Origin: Sporisorium sorghi
Taxonomy: Eukaryota > Basidiomycota > Ustilaginomycetes > Ustilaginales > Ustilaginaceae
Direction of reading: 5' to 3'
Length of the DNA stretch: 64,000 nucleotides
NCBI GenBank assembly: GCA_023212695.1
Contig: JALCCG010000073.1
Location: 20,568-84,567, forward strand
Positions 29,017 to 38,940 of the stretch are shown piece by piece (position 1 is the stretch's first letter; the number at the start of each line of letters is the position of its first letter). The translations under genes were made by a program, and so were the position numbers. Below the pieces are notes generated by a model. The model was not told where the DNA came from, made no database searches, and saw nothing but the letters and a program-made list of their open reading frames with translations.

Positions 29017-30201
29017 ATGTCGCCTACGCCACGCAACTACCTGGTCTGGGGCGCCAACGGCGTCTCTGGCATCGCTGCGCTTCGAGCGCTCGTCGAACAG
29101 CCCGCGTCGGTGGTGGGCTCGATTCTCGCCGTCTCGCGTCGTCCACTGCAAGTGGACCTCAAGGACGCACGCATCAAATTCGTCTCGATCGACATCCTCA
29201 ACGCCTCGGTCTCGGAGATCACCTCGAAACTCAAAGCCAACGGTGGCGACAAGGTCAACGCAGCGCTGCACTACACGTACATCGAAAAGAAGGACGCGCA
29301 GGAGCTGCTGGACGTCAACCACGTGCTGCTCAGCAAGGCTCTCGACGCGACCTACGCGGCTGCGGGTGAGCAACTTAAGCACTTCCACCTGCAAACGGGC
29401 TACAAATGGTACTCGCTGCACCTGGCCAACAAGGACATTGCGTCGCCGGTGCCGTACCGTGAAGACGCGCCGCGCGGGCCCACGGACCCGCCCAACTTCT
29501 ACTACGACCAGGTGGACACTCTCATCGCGCACGCCCGGAAGCACGGCTATGCGTGGTCCGAGACACGGCCCAACACGATCATCGGCGCAGCCAAGGGCAA
29601 CTTCATGAACCAGGCCGTATCGACCAGCCTGTACCTTACGCTCGAAAAAGCCAAGGGCAAGAGCGAGGTGCAGTACCCGGGCAATACGCTCAACTGGGAC
29701 CAGATCCACGTCTCTCAGAGCACTGCGATCAACAATGCGCGCTTCCAGGTGTTCCTTACCGACCCGGCCAATGCGGGCAAGTGCGAGAACGAGTCGTTCA
29801 ACATCGAGGACGGCGACCCGCGCACGCTCGGGAAGATCTGGCAGGACCTGGGTAAGGAGCTCGGCTTGAAAGTGCTGCCTCCGACGGCGCGGGGCAAGGC
29901 GGAGTACAACGAGAAGCCACCCAAGCTGAGTCTGAGCTTGGACGAGTGGAGCAAGCGCCCGGAGAATGTGGAAGCGTGGAAGAAGCTGACCAGCGAGAAG
30001 GGCGGCGATCCCAAGGCGTTTGCGGACCATGCGACGTTTGCGTTTGCGGATTTCACGCTGGGTGCGACGTTTGACCAGCAGGGCAGTCTGGACAAGGCGA
30101 GGAAGGCGGGCTGGGATGTTGTATGCGATACGGTCAAGGATGGATACTTGGAGACGTACCGATACCTCCAGGAGATCGGCACGCTTCCTCCTCGGATTTG
30201 A
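29017..30201 (+). CDS. PRISE-like NAD(P)-dependent reductase (atypical SDR)
   Basis: Member of the progesterone 5-beta-reductase/iridoid-synthase-like short-chain dehydrogenases, common in fungi with unknown substrates (enones are typical). The 394-residue intronless product has the nucleotide-binding GANGVSG motif (13-19), SRRP (40-43) for the cofactor phosphate or ribose, LQTGYKWY (125-132) holding the catalytic Lys130, and NFYYDQ (160-165) with the expected catalytic Tyr. EDAPRGPTDPPNFYY is the family signature. Length matches the family (about 390). Catalytic residues are intact, so an active enzyme is expected. The substrate cannot be read from sequence, and no biosynthetic cluster surrounds it. 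Confidence 0.85.
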   Translation: MSPTPRNYLVWGANGVSGIAALRALVEQPASVVGSILAVSRRPLQVDLKDARIKFVSIDILNASVSEITSKLKANGGDKVNAALHYTYIEKKDAQELLDVNHVLLSKALDATYAAAGEQLKHFHLQTGYKWYSLHLANKDIASPVPYREDAPRGPTDPPNFYYDQVDTLIAHARKHGYAWSETRPNTIIGAAKGNFMNQAVSTSLYLTLEKAKGKSEVQYPGNTLNWDQIHVSQSTAINNARFQVFLTDPANAGKCENESFNIEDGDPRTLGKIWQDLGKELGLKVLPPTARGKAEYNEKPPKLSLSLDEWSKRPENVEAWKKLTSEKGGDPKAFADHATFAFADFTLGATFDQQGSLDKARKAGWDVVCDTVKDGYLETYRYLQEIGTLPPRI

Positions 30202-30340
30202 ACCAAGTTGCTAACGTTAGTTGCTCACTCGTAATCGTCACCCTTCCCTGACTGACTGTCCATTCGAGTGTCATACGAGTGTTGAGAAGGTAGAAAAGCG
30301 CTTCTGCCGAATCTTCGGAGCGTTCGGAGTTTCAAGTCCG

Positions 30341-30383
<43 letters not shown>

Positions 30384-30547
30384 ACGCGATTGTGCTGACT
30401 TTTCATCGGGCCGATTTCAAAAAGTGTTGTTTTGCAGGCGCACTGCCGGTGCTGCCGAAACAACACACAGACCCTGATTTCCAACAGAAAACAAGCCTCA
30501 ACTGAGCCCTTCTTCTCACCACCACCACCACCATCCTGGACAACACC
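30202..30547. other. promoter region of the RNase H-fold gene
   Basis: Contains a 42-base poly(A) run (30341-30382) and a pyrimidine/CA-rich leader just before the next ATG. No gene is seen. Confidence 0.5.
30341..30382. repeat. poly(dA:dT) tract, 42 bp
   Basis: Uninterrupted A42 ending 165 bp before the start codon at 30548. Confidence 0.9.
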
Positions 30548-32353
30548 ATGTCGGCACCAGACTACCGCTACCTGCAAGCATGGGCTCGTACCTCTGCTTC
30601 CAAGTCCTCCTCCTCGTCATCTAGCCCCTCGGCGGCGAGACGCCTCTACGACAGCAGCACGTCGTACGAAGCTGTGCTGCCCACCACCGACGGCGACACT
30701 TCGACGCCAGCGACCCAGACTCAGGATGCTCAGCAGCAGCAGCAATCAGCGTACCAGGTGCGACTTGATACTCCAGGTGGCATCTCGTATGCGCCCGATG
30801 CGCTGGCACAGCACAACTCGGCCAAGCGTCTGTTTATCCCGTCTACCATGCACGATCGCGACGCCAAGGAGTACGATTTCGCGCGCGAGATTGAAATGAA
30901 AAGGAACAAGGCAGAGTCGAAGGAACCGGAGCTGGACGAGCAGGGTAGGACGCAGGCGCAGGCGTATAAAGAAAGCGTCGAGCAGCAGCACCAGTCGGAT
31001 CCTGTTTCCGCTCAAGACGAGGTCAAGCCGTTTGAGATTCCAGCATCGACAGAGGCAACTCCAGGGAACGTCAGCGAGGCGAAAGACGGCGGTGGCGATA
31101 CAGCTTCCATCCTCACCAACGCTACCGCTGCCTCGGTGCAGTCCAAGATGACAACGCTCACCTTGACAGCAGAACGCACACAGACGCTGCCGGTCAACGT
31201 CTTGGCCAACGCAGTCGCCACGCCCTTCCGCCCTCCGCCATCCATCACAGGCGACGCGTCCACCGCACGCACCCCCTGGGCCGCCACCAGCAGCTGGACC
31301 TCGCATCGCGCGCTCGACCGCCTCACCGAAAAGGAGAAAAAGCTCGGCATCACCCAGTTCGAAGACGCGACGCAGGGCAGGGTGCCGTCGGCATCGGAAG
31401 CGAGTCTCTTCTCGGACGCTGCGACCATCAAAACAGCTCGCGCAACGGGCGAGCTGCTGGTGGAAGACCTGTTCGTACCCGACCCGCGGCCGTGGCGTCC
31501 GCTGCGGTACGTGCGCAAGGTGGACCCGCGCCAGATGCTCATCCTGTGCGCCGGGGCTGCGTTGACGCCTGGGCAGGTGGCGGCGATCAAGCTCGGCAGC
31601 GACGCGAGCTCGCTCCGCACCACCGACACTGCGGCGACTGGGTTTGGAGCCTCGGATGCTGCGTCGGTGTACAGCTCGGTCTCGCCGGATTTCTCGATGC
31701 AGGCGACGCGGAAAGCCATGTTTGGCGCGGGCACGCTGCCGGACTACAAGTCGCTCGAGGCGCAGCTCAAGGCTTCTACCGCAAATGGACTGCCCACCGT
31801 TCAAGGAGAAGAAAAGCGCGCGGGGCTGGGCTTCGTCTTCTGTCCCACACACGACCCTCGAGCACGTCAGCCGTCGTACAAACGCACGCCGGACATCACA
31901 CTCGAGCCCAACTTCTCGCGCCGACTCGAACGCCCGCCCGAGCTTGCCCAATCAACCGTGCGCCGCGCCGCGCTCCGCTCCGCCCTCGCCGCGCTCGAGT
32001 TCACCAAATGGGAGTCCGAGGGCTTCGACAAGATCGTCATCGCCACACACCACACGTGGCTCGTCGACGGCATCAGCCGCTGGATCTGGGAGTGGCGCCA
32101 CAACAAGTGGCGCCTCATGGCCGAGTCGCCTCTGGGGCAGGCTGGGGAGCAGGTGCCCGACCGCGATCTGTGGGAGTTGCTGGATAGGGCGGTGAGAGGG
32201 TATGAGGAGATCGACTGTACCGTGCGCTTCTGGAAGGTGGGCAGGGCGCAGAATGGCGAGGCGGTGCAGCTGGCGCAGGAAGGGGCGTGTAAGGATAATC
32301 AGCAACCGGGGACTGTGCAGTGGACCAAAAAGGTGGTTCTTTCGAGTGTGTAA
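30548..32353 (+). CDS. protein with degenerate RNase H-like fold
   Basis: A 601-residue intronless protein. Residues 1-300 are Ser/Thr/Ala/Gln-rich and unrecognised. From about 327 on, segments line up with an RNase H type 1 fold as found in many fungal hypothetical proteins: MLILCAGAALTPG (strand 1), GLGFVFCP (425-432, strand 2), RRAALRSALAALEFTKW (472-488, helix A), KIVIATHHTWLVDGI (495-509) and DLWELLDRAV (540-549), FWKVGRAQNGEA (561-572). A long insertion separates strands 1 and 2. All four acidic catalytic positions appear replaced (A335, A475, H501, V573 by my alignment). So it is probably a binding protein and not a nuclease. The alignment was made by eye. ATG 30548 has good context. 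Confidence 0.55.
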   Translation: MSAPDYRYLQAWARTSASKSSSSSSSPSAARRLYDSSTSYEAVLPTTDGDTSTPATQTQDAQQQQQSAYQVRLDTPGGISYAPDALAQHNSAKRLFIPSTMHDRDAKEYDFAREIEMKRNKAESKEPELDEQGRTQAQAYKESVEQQHQSDPVSAQDEVKPFEIPASTEATPGNVSEAKDGGGDTASILTNATAASVQSKMTTLTLTAERTQTLPVNVLANAVATPFRPPPSITGDASTARTPWAATSSWTSHRALDRLTEKEKKLGITQFEDATQGRVPSASEASLFSDAATIKTARATGELLVEDLFVPDPRPWRPLRYVRKVDPRQMLILCAGAALTPGQVAAIKLGSDASSLRTTDTAATGFGASDAASVYSSVSPDFSMQATRKAMFGAGTLPDYKSLEAQLKASTANGLPTVQGEEKRAGLGFVFCPTHDPRARQPSYKRTPDITLEPNFSRRLERPPELAQSTVRRAALRSALAALEFTKWESEGFDKIVIATHHTWLVDGISRWIWEWRHNKWRLMAESPLGQAGEQVPDRDLWELLDRAVRGYEEIDCTVRFWKVGRAQNGEAVQLAQEGACKDNQQPGTVQWTKKVVLSSV

Positions 32354-32431
32354 GAGGAAGGGGAATGGAACGTACTGTACAGTGTGATTTCCTTGTGAGG
32401 ATGTGAGTTTGAGTGTGTTGCTGTCGTGGTG

Positions 32432-33313
32432 TTAGGATGACAAGAAGAAGCGCGTTGGCCACGTCGCGCGCAACACAGCATCGTATCGGTCCTTGAGCGT
32501 GCCCGAGATATGCAGCCTCTCGCCGAACGGAACAATCGAAACCACACTCGCGAGCAGCACGCCCGCCAGCCCCGCCGCGACTCTGCCGTTTGACCTCTTC
32601 TTCCCCCTCGACACCTTGCCCCCCGCTTCCCTATTCTGCCGCGGCAGGGACCTGAGCAGAGCAGGAACGGCGTATGCGGTGTGCACGGCGAACGCGCCAA
32701 CGAGCAGCACGTACGCTGCGCTCATCAGCACGCGCACGCCCGTGTTGGGGTGCGAGAGCGAGTGTGCGACGAACGAGTAGTCGAGCTCTGCGGGGGAGAG
32801 TCGCGCGATCGGCGCTGCGGGGGACGACGGGACGATGCGGTTGACGAAGGCGTGGTGCAGCGCGAGCGGGCACAGCAGCCAGCCGGACGCCTGGGCCACC
32901 GTCAGCTTCGCCCTCGCTCTGCTCACCACTTTCTCCTTCTCCACCACGGCATCCGTGTTCGCAGCGGCAGCGGGACGGGCGACAGTGAACCGCAAAATCA
33001 CGCGCTTCACCGCCCCAGCGACGAGATGCACGCCCAGCGCCGCCCACACCGCACCCTCCCCCAGCCCGCTCTGGTACGCCACGCGCCCGAGCAGCATCCA
33101 CCGCGACACCGCGTCCACCCGCTCATTCACGTCTCCCGTACCGAGATGCAGAAGCCCCATCCAAGGCGCTGATAGATGCACCACCCCGAACGCGGCCAGC
33201 ACGCCTGCAGAGGCGGATTGGAGGCGCGTGAGGATGGAGAGCGCCGTGCGCCGGTGACGCGCGGGTAGCGAGAGTGTTGCGCCGTGCAGCTGCAGGCCGA
33301 GTATATGCGTCAT
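32432..33313 (-). CDS. Mcp1-like multi-pass membrane protein (DUF1691 type)
   Basis: Predicted mitochondrial outer-membrane protein of 293 residues with about five hydrophobic helices (near 25-45, 90-112, 158-175, 205-230, 258-275). Text such as LQSASAGVLAAFGVVHLSAP, ALGVHLVAGAVKR, GWLLCPLALHHAFVNRIVP and FVAHSLSHPNTGVRVL resembles fungal Mcp1 proteins, which are linked to mitochondrial lipid homeostasis. Conserved His residues in helices give a cytochrome b-like look. The start at 33313 (MTHILG) is preferred; the frame is open to 33418. The 3' end lies 78 bp from that of the RNase H-fold gene, so the transcripts probably overlap tail to tail. Confidence 0.6.
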   Translation of the reverse strand: MTHILGLQLHGATLSLPARHRRTALSILTRLQSASAGVLAAFGVVHLSAPWMGLLHLGTGDVNERVDAVSRWMLLGRVAYQSGLGEGAVWAALGVHLVAGAVKRVILRFTVARPAAAANTDAVVEKEKVVSRARAKLTVAQASGWLLCPLALHHAFVNRIVPSSPAAPIARLSPAELDYSFVAHSLSHPNTGVRVLMSAAYVLLVGAFAVHTAYAVPALLRSLPRQNREAGGKVSRGKKRSNGRVAAGLAGVLLASVVSIVPFGERLHISGTLKDRYDAVLRATWPTRFFLSS

Positions 33314-33717
33314 CGTTGGGAGGAGTGCGATGCGTCGGTGGTGATGGTGGTCGTGGTCGTGGGAGATTGAATGGCGTGGAGGAAAAATTCGTCGCTCAGA
33401 CCAACACTTGAAATGCATGAATCCGCGCGCGTCTCATGCAGCAGCACCACCAATCAACACTCGGCTATCTCCAAAAATCTCGGCAGCCATCGACGACCAA
33501 GATGCATTCTTCAAATGACGCTTGACCTCGGAGCATCACGCCCAAGCCAGATCGGAGGATGCTTGCAATTCGACTGTTGGTACATTGCTTCTCGGGACGC
33601 ACGAATGATAAAGAGACGATTTTGGTGAGGCGATATGGAATAAGCCAGCTCTTGGATTCGCTGGATGACCTGTAACAGTGCTGCTGATGTTTGGAGCTGT
33701 GACGCAAAGCAGCTGTT
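33314..33717. other. spacer between Mcp1-like promoter and E2 gene 3' end
   Basis: About 400 bp with no supported coding region; holds the Mcp1-like 5' side and the E2 3' UTR. Confidence 0.5.
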
Positions 33718-34509
33718 CTATGCCGAAGCGTACTGTAATCCTCGACCAAGAAGCGATTCGTCAGTATCTTCGACGCTATGACCGCTTGACCGGCACGTTT
33801 TTCTTCAACTCACCTTCTTTGTGTACTCTTGGGCGGTCTTGTCGAATTTGGCGCGGTCTGTGTTGTACAGCTCGGCTGTCGTTGGAGCAAGGCGAAGCGG
33901 GTTAGACTCGCTTTGTTCGAGAGAGCATCTGCAGCGAGGGTGGGTGCGGGCTTACCAATGGAAGCGACCAATGCGTCGTCCGGGTTGGGCTCTTCGAGGA
34001 GCTGCAGTATCGAAAGTAGGACTGTGAATGCGCGTGTGTCGAGGGGCAGTGGATGCAATGCGATCGAGAAAAGTCAGCTATACTGTAGCTCTTGGCACGC
34101 TCGCCAGGGTGCTCTACTACCTACTGGTCACGGCCTTTGTGCTGGGCTTCCACGCTTCGTTCTTGAGGATACCGACGCAGAGGTCTGTACAGAAACTAAA
34201 GTCAGTCCCACGCCTCGCACACCATCGGATTCAACTCCAGCCACATCTACGATACTCACTTCCGCCCTCGTCAATGTTGGGATGGTAGATGCGCGTGTTG
34301 AAGCGAACCTTGGGCGACTTGAACGGATACTCTATGGGGAAATCCATGTCGACCAAGAACGTGCCTCCCGCGTAGGGGCTCTTGGCGGGACCTGTAAGCT
34401 TGGCGGTCCATTTGTAAATATTATCCTCCTTGGGCTCTACGACGATGCCGTCGATGGGCTCCTTGGTGAGGTCGGCGAGCTCCTTGCCGATGCGTTTCGA
34501 CGAGGCCAT
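33718..34509 (-). CDS. ubiquitin-conjugating enzyme E2 (class I, about 17 kDa)
   Basis: Transfers ubiquitin from E1 to substrates with an E3. Five exons on the minus strand: 34509-34260, 34184-34125, 34021-33956, 33875-33814 and 33732-33718, with introns of 75, 103, 80 and 81 bp, all GT..AG. Every junction keeps frame and restores the UBC fold, giving 150 residues. Landmarks are ELADLTKEP, PYAGGTFLVDMDFP, YHPNIDEGG (HPN motif), NLCVGILKNEAW (active-site Cys86), LLEEPNPDDALVA and the end EYTKKYASA. The final coding exon is only 15 nt (YASA-stop). Similarity is to the Ubc4/Ubc14 group; S. pombe Ubc14-like is my tentative placement. It is the most intron-dense small gene here apart from CSN6. 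Confidence 0.93.
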
Positions 34510-34947
34510 TGGCGGTGGAGTGACGATTGCCAGGCGATGCGGTTGTGAGCGACGATGGTAGAACGGTCGAGTGTGTGTTGTTGCGCGCCAGAGGAACTGG
34601 TCAGTCGAGAGTGGAATCGATGAGGTGATGAGAGTGCTGATGGTGGTGGTCGAGAGTCAGCTCGCTCAGTCGGAGCTATAGTTTCGGAAACAAGCGCCGC
34701 CAAAGTCGGGCCTCGCGTGATTGTGACTTTTCGAGTCAGTCACAGAGTGACAGTCAAAGCGCAACACCAAAGTGACCGACGCAGTTCAACATTTTCGGCC
34801 GTTTTGTGGAGGCTGAGAGCTTGAAAGTCTAACATTTCAAAAAAATAAAAAATAAAAAAATCCAACGTTCGAAGCTCGGCGTTCCTGACCAACACCAGAG
34901 AGCTGTGCTACGATTCCGATGTCCAAGAAGAGGCTGTGTGTGACTGT

Positions 34948-34997
34948 GAGGAACGGCCACTTGCCGAGAAGGTGAATGCAAACGTCGGCGTAGCGCA

Positions 34998-35032
<35 letters not shown>
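34948..35032. repeat. left copy of gap-flanking duplicate
   Basis: Begins GAGGAACGGCCACTTGCCGA and ends in a T30 run (35003-35032). It matches 35133-35215 with about eight differences in the 55 non-homopolymer bases. Confidence 0.85.
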
Positions 35033-35033
<1 letters not shown>

Positions 35034-35122
35034 ATTGGGAGAGGAAAATTCCTTAAACCACTTACCGGGTTTCATTTCTGTTTCCTTCTTTTTTTTTTAA
35101 AAAAATAACATTTTTTTATGTT

Positions 35123-35132
35123 NNNNNNNNNN
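35123..35132. other. assembly gap (10 N)
   Basis: Ten undetermined bases. The bases just before it (35080-35122) look like a poor-quality read end, with T and A runs. Confidence 0.99.
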
Positions 35133-35215
35133 GAGGAACGGCACTTGGCGGAGAAGGTGAAGGCAAACGGGGGGGTAGCGCTTTTGTTTTTTTTTTTTTT
35201 TTTTTTTTTTTTTTT
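35133..35215. repeat. right copy of gap-flanking duplicate
   Basis: Begins GAGGAACGGCACTTGGCGGA and ends in a T29 run (35187-35215). See the left copy at 34948. Confidence 0.85.
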
Positions 35216-35363
35216 CCTAGAAAAGGCGATGTTCAGGACGGTCAATTCGGCTGGCGATGATATATATCACTGCAAAAGCCAGACGCGCCAAGACCGCGCT
35301 GTTTGAGGCCCATGCATCGTTCATGCAGCTTGTGCCTCCACAGCCTGTCAGCTTGCGAAGCGG

Positions 35364-35412
<49 letters not shown>
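35364..35412. repeat. poly(dA:dT) tract, 49 bp
   Basis: Uninterrupted A49, 291 bp upstream of the start codon at 35704; the longest homopolymer in the window. Confidence 0.9.
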
Positions 35413-35415
<3 letters not shown>

Positions 35416-35703
35416 GTTCTGTTTGCTCATTGTCAAAGTCGGACAGCTCGCAGTCAACATGAACTGGATAACTACATCTCATTGTCAACGTGGGGAGTGG
35501 CGAGCTTCGTACGCAACAACGTGGCAGTGCCAAGGGCTTTCGAGGGGCGTGGTGCAGTGTCGTGCGTCATTCTTGTGTTGACGAGCGGGGATTTGAAATT
35601 CTCATTTGGGCCCCTTACTCGTGGGGTCACACTGAGGATTCACTTCTAAGCCTCGTTGAAGAGAACTCATCCTCCTTCCCAACCATCATCACACCAACCC
35701 AAC

Positions 35704-37101
35704 ATGTCCTCCAACCACCCGTCCAAAGGCGTCGAGCTTCTCGCCATCCCAGGTGCCGTCGCTACGCAGGAGTATGATGGCGACACTGTCGTCCTCGCTT
35801 CTGGCAAGCTGCAGACGCTGCTCGTAAGCATCGAGATGCAAGATGCTGCTACTGCCCCTCAAGAACAGTCAATTACCAGCAAAGAAAAGCAGCCCGACTA
35901 CTCGACCGACCTCTGGCTCGTGCTATCGATCGGCGACGACTTCTCGCTACCAGTAGCAGCCACCCAGACCATCATTCCGCAGGGCGACACCTCGAAGCGT
36001 TCCTACACCTTCCCTTCTCTCGAGCTCGAAGGCGCCTCCATCAAGATTGCTCTCCCGGCCACCACCAACGTCAACGACGTGACCCGCTTCCACCAGATTC
36101 TTTCGCAGTATGCCGCCTACCAGGACGAAGACCGTTCCGATGCCGGCACTATGGAGCTCATGGACGAAGACGGCAAGGTGCTCGGCCTGGTCCAGGGCTT
36201 TACTGTTCACGAATCCGACGCAATGTCCGACTCGGGCAACGAAAAGGCGCCAGTGCTCATCGACCTCCCACCCGAGCCCACCAGCGAAAGCGAAAAGCAA
36301 AACCTCGAGGTCGACGTGCTCTCCGCCGAGGAAAGGCGCGACTGGGTGCTTCGCGGTGCCGAAACCATCTCACGCACCATCATCAAAGCCTCCGAGTTTG
36401 TCGGCGGCAAAATCACAGGCGCTGCCGACTCGTACATGGCCAAGCACCCCGCTGCTGGCTCCTCCTCGGGCACTTCGACGCCGGGCAACGAAAAAGCCGA
36501 TGCGGGCCGCGACCCGGTCAAGATTGGGCCCAAGACACACGCCAGCGTGCGCACGCTGCACGAATGGTCCGGCTCCGCAGTGCAAGTCTCGTCCAAGACC
36601 ACGGGTGCTATCCTGCGTGTCGCGGGGAACGTCGGCGACAAGATCGGCAAGACCACGGGCATCCAGCGCAAAGTTAACCCGGACGGCTCCGCCGGCCCCG
36701 CACCGACGGGAATCAGAGGCTTCGTCAACCGCGGCCTCATCGCCGCCAACACCGTACTCGACGGCATCGACGCCGGCGCACAGACGTTGCTCTACACCAG
36801 CGGCCAGGCCGCGTCCAACGTCGTCGGCCACAGGTACGGCGAAGACGCTCGCCAGGTCGCTGAGGGCATCGGCGGCACTGGCAAGAACGTCTTCATCGTG
36901 TATCGAGACTATCGAGGTGTAAGCAGACGTGCGCTGTTGCGCACAGCCAGATCACGAGTATTGAAGGCAAAGATGGATGACGGTAGAGAGGTGACGATCA
37001 ACGTGGATGAGAAGGGCCAAGCCGTTGCCTCGTCCGTATCGCCGGCGGCTACGGCGGCTAAAGGCACTTCGGAAAAGTCTTCCAACCCACCTGCATATTA
37101 A
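35704..37101 (+). CDS. spartin/senescence-domain protein
   Basis: A 465-residue intronless protein with a C-terminal senescence domain as in spartin and plant ERD7-like proteins, which bind lipid droplets or membranes. The N-terminal half (about 1-190) contains a beta-rich segment (ELLAIPGAVATQEYDGDTVVL, then DLWLVLSIGDDFSLPV). The senescence domain (about 215-430) shows DWVLRGAETISRTIIKASEF, THASVRTLHEWSGSAVQVSSK in part, RGLIAANTVLDGIDAGAQTLL and VGHRYGEDARQVAEGIGGTGKNV. Its alternating small residues suggest amphipathic membrane-binding helices. A MIT domain as in human spartin is not apparent. ATG 35704 is used because upstream in-frame residues look like leader. Confidence 0.8.
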   Translation: MSSNHPSKGVELLAIPGAVATQEYDGDTVVLASGKLQTLLVSIEMQDAATAPQEQSITSKEKQPDYSTDLWLVLSIGDDFSLPVAATQTIIPQGDTSKRSYTFPSLELEGASIKIALPATTNVNDVTRFHQILSQYAAYQDEDRSDAGTMELMDEDGKVLGLVQGFTVHESDAMSDSGNEKAPVLIDLPPEPTSESEKQNLEVDVLSAEERRDWVLRGAETISRTIIKASEFVGGKITGAADSYMAKHPAAGSSSGTSTPGNEKADAGRDPVKIGPKTHASVRTLHEWSGSAVQVSSKTTGAILRVAGNVGDKIGKTTGIQRKVNPDGSAGPAPTGIRGFVNRGLIAANTVLDGIDAGAQTLLYTSGQAASNVVGHRYGEDARQVAEGIGGTGKNVFIVYRDYRGVSRRALLRTARSRVLKAKMDDGREVTINVDEKGQAVASSVSPAATAAKGTSEKSSNPPAY

Positions 37102-37965
37102 ACGGCAATTTATACACTTTGTAAATGAAGCGAATCCGCATCTAACACTGTCCAGTCTTGAGTTGCTGCGAACCACGTCGACAGTGTGTGGATCGTGGGA
37201 CATGGACGAGTTGATCAGGCGTCGAGTGTTTCTGAACCTGAGCGGTTCGGACGGAGTTGAGGGAGAAGGCGGCGCCGAGTATCTTGAAGATGTCTTATGA
37301 GGGAAGAGCAAGGCGTAAAGCGACTCGTTACGAGGTAGCGTCGCACCTCGCGCTGGCACTCTGGGTTGAGGCTCGACCTTGCGGACACAAGAAAAGCGCG
37401 GTGCGGAAAAAGAAAGCGTGTGACTCAATGCTTTTTTTTTTTTTTTTTTTTTTTACGTCTGGCGACAGAGTCGAGAAGAATCTCGATGCCAGCATATCAC
37501 ATGAGACACATGTTCGGCGCCGCTGCATCTCATTGAGTGCGCATGAAGGACAAGCTGCGCAAGCGTCTGGTTCCACAGGCGATCAAGCTGAATGAGGAAT
37601 CGATCAACGAAATCGCAAGTGTAGCAATTGACGTCCTCGCCTCCGCCTCTCAACAACAGCGAGGATGCTATCCTAGGCCCTAGAAATCCTTGCTTGTACA
37701 TCTGCGTCACGAGGCAGACATTCGCCGAAATCTCTGCGACACGCTCTACTTTCCACAAGCCGTTGCAGACATACATGCCTTGCTGTCGGTGATTGATTGA
37801 CTTGATCTGAAACTGTATTTCTTTTGTGACGTGCTACATATACGCGAGTACAGGGGAGAGGATGATTGTAAAGGAGGAAAGTGTACAGCGACGGCGGCTG
37901 CGGCTATATATGAACGAGGTGGGTTTGGCCGGCGAACCGGCCTCTTTTCGGCAAAGCCCACCCCC
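37102..37965. other. convergent intergenic region with T23
   Basis: 3' flanks of two convergent genes. A T23 run lies at 37432-37454. No gene is supported. Confidence 0.5.
37432..37454. repeat. poly(dA:dT) tract, 23 bp
   Basis: Uninterrupted T23 between two convergent genes, so unlike the others it is not in a promoter. Confidence 0.9.
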
Positions 37966-38940
37966 TCAGAAGCAAAAGACCTGGTCCTCGAGCTTGCTGA
38001 CGGTGCGAGGCGACTGGTAGCCAAGCTCTTCGAGATGCTTGGTCATAGCCTTGGTCATGGGGGGCGGACCGCACATGAGGATCTTGATGTCGTCGGCGGG
38101 CTTGGGCAGATTCTGCTCGATGGCCTCCTTTGTAACAAAACCGACGCCGCCCTTCCAGCCCTCGGGCGCCTCGTTGAGGAAGTAGTAAACGCGGAACTGG
38201 TCCTTGTGCTTGATGGCGAGCTGGTCGAGCTCCTCCTTGAGCAAAATATCGGCCTCCTTGACGTTGGCGTAGATAAAGTCGATCTGGGTCTTGTCGGCCG
38301 GGTTCTTGAGCGCGGCACGGATGATCTGGAGGCAAGGGGTGAGACCGGTACCGCCGGCGATCATGCCGAGGTGGCGCGAGAGACCGGGAGCGTATCGCAT
38401 CTGACCCTTGGGGCCTTTGACGGTGAGCAGATCGCCAATCTTCATGGCGCCAATGTACTTGGAGACGTTGCCCTGCTCGTACGACTTGACGACCAGATCG
38501 AAAAAGCCGTGGTCGTTGTCGGACGAGGTCGGGGTGTAGGAGCGCATGACATTCTTGCCACCGACGTTGGCCTGAACCGAGATGTGCTGACCGATGGGCA
38601 GACCGAGCATGTTGTTCTTGCGAGGCAGCTTGAAGCGGTAGAGCGCCGTGTTATCCGAGAGGCGCTGCTTCTCCATCAGACGGAACTGCTGCCATTGGGT
38701 AGGGTTGAGCACAGGCTTGGGCTTCTGCGAGTCAAAGTAGAGCAGAGCAGCCACGGACAGAAAGGCGCCCACGACAAAGGCGAGCACGACGTTGAGCTCC
38801 ATTGGGTTTGTAGCAGCGTCGTAGATCTGAAGAGGTTCGAAGGTGGGGAAGAGTCGAGCGGCGAACTTGGTGGTAGCAATGCAGACGCCAAAGGTGACCA
38901 GGATGGAAGCGATGAGAGCGACTTGTTCGACGAGGACCAT
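37966..38940 (-). CDS. CBR1: NADH-cytochrome b5 reductase
   Basis: FAD enzyme that passes electrons from NADH to cytochrome b5 for sterol and fatty-acid desaturation, on the ER or mitochondrial outer membrane. The 324-residue intronless product has two N-terminal hydrophobic segments (about 5-25 and 50-68), the FAD motif RSYT (133-136), the flavin segment around GQHISVQ, the NADH motif GGTGLTP (196-202), CGPPPM (290-295) and the characteristic C-terminus VFCF. Most family members have one N-terminal anchor, so the double hydrophobic segment is slightly unusual. It is divergent from the F-BAR/RhoGAP gene with 0.9 kb between start codons. Confidence 0.95.
   Translation of the reverse strand: MVLVEQVALIASILVTFGVCIATTKFAARLFPTFEPLQIYDAATNPMELNVVLAFVVGAFLSVAALLYFDSQKPKPVLNPTQWQQFRLMEKQRLSDNTALYRFKLPRKNNMLGLPIGQHISVQANVGGKNVMRSYTPTSSDNDHGFFDLVVKSYEQGNVSKYIGAMKIGDLLTVKGPKGQMRYAPGLSRHLGMIAGGTGLTPCLQIIRAALKNPADKTQIDFIYANVKEADILLKEELDQLAIKHKDQFRVYYFLNEAPEGWKGGVGFVTKEAIEQNLPKPADDIKILMCGPPPMTKAMTKHLEELGYQSPRTVSKLEDQVFCF

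Larger units (their letters stand above)
34510..35703. other. low-complexity intergenic region with assembly gap
   Basis: Between E2 (-) and the spartin-like gene (+). Holds A/T-rich runs (34838-34860), two near-identical segments flanking ten N, and A49 at 35364-35412. No coding region is supported. Confidence 0.6.

Noticed and set aside
28993..30030. 345-codon open frame opposite the PRISE-like gene
   Set aside because: Antisense shadow; translation is compositionally odd and has no family features.
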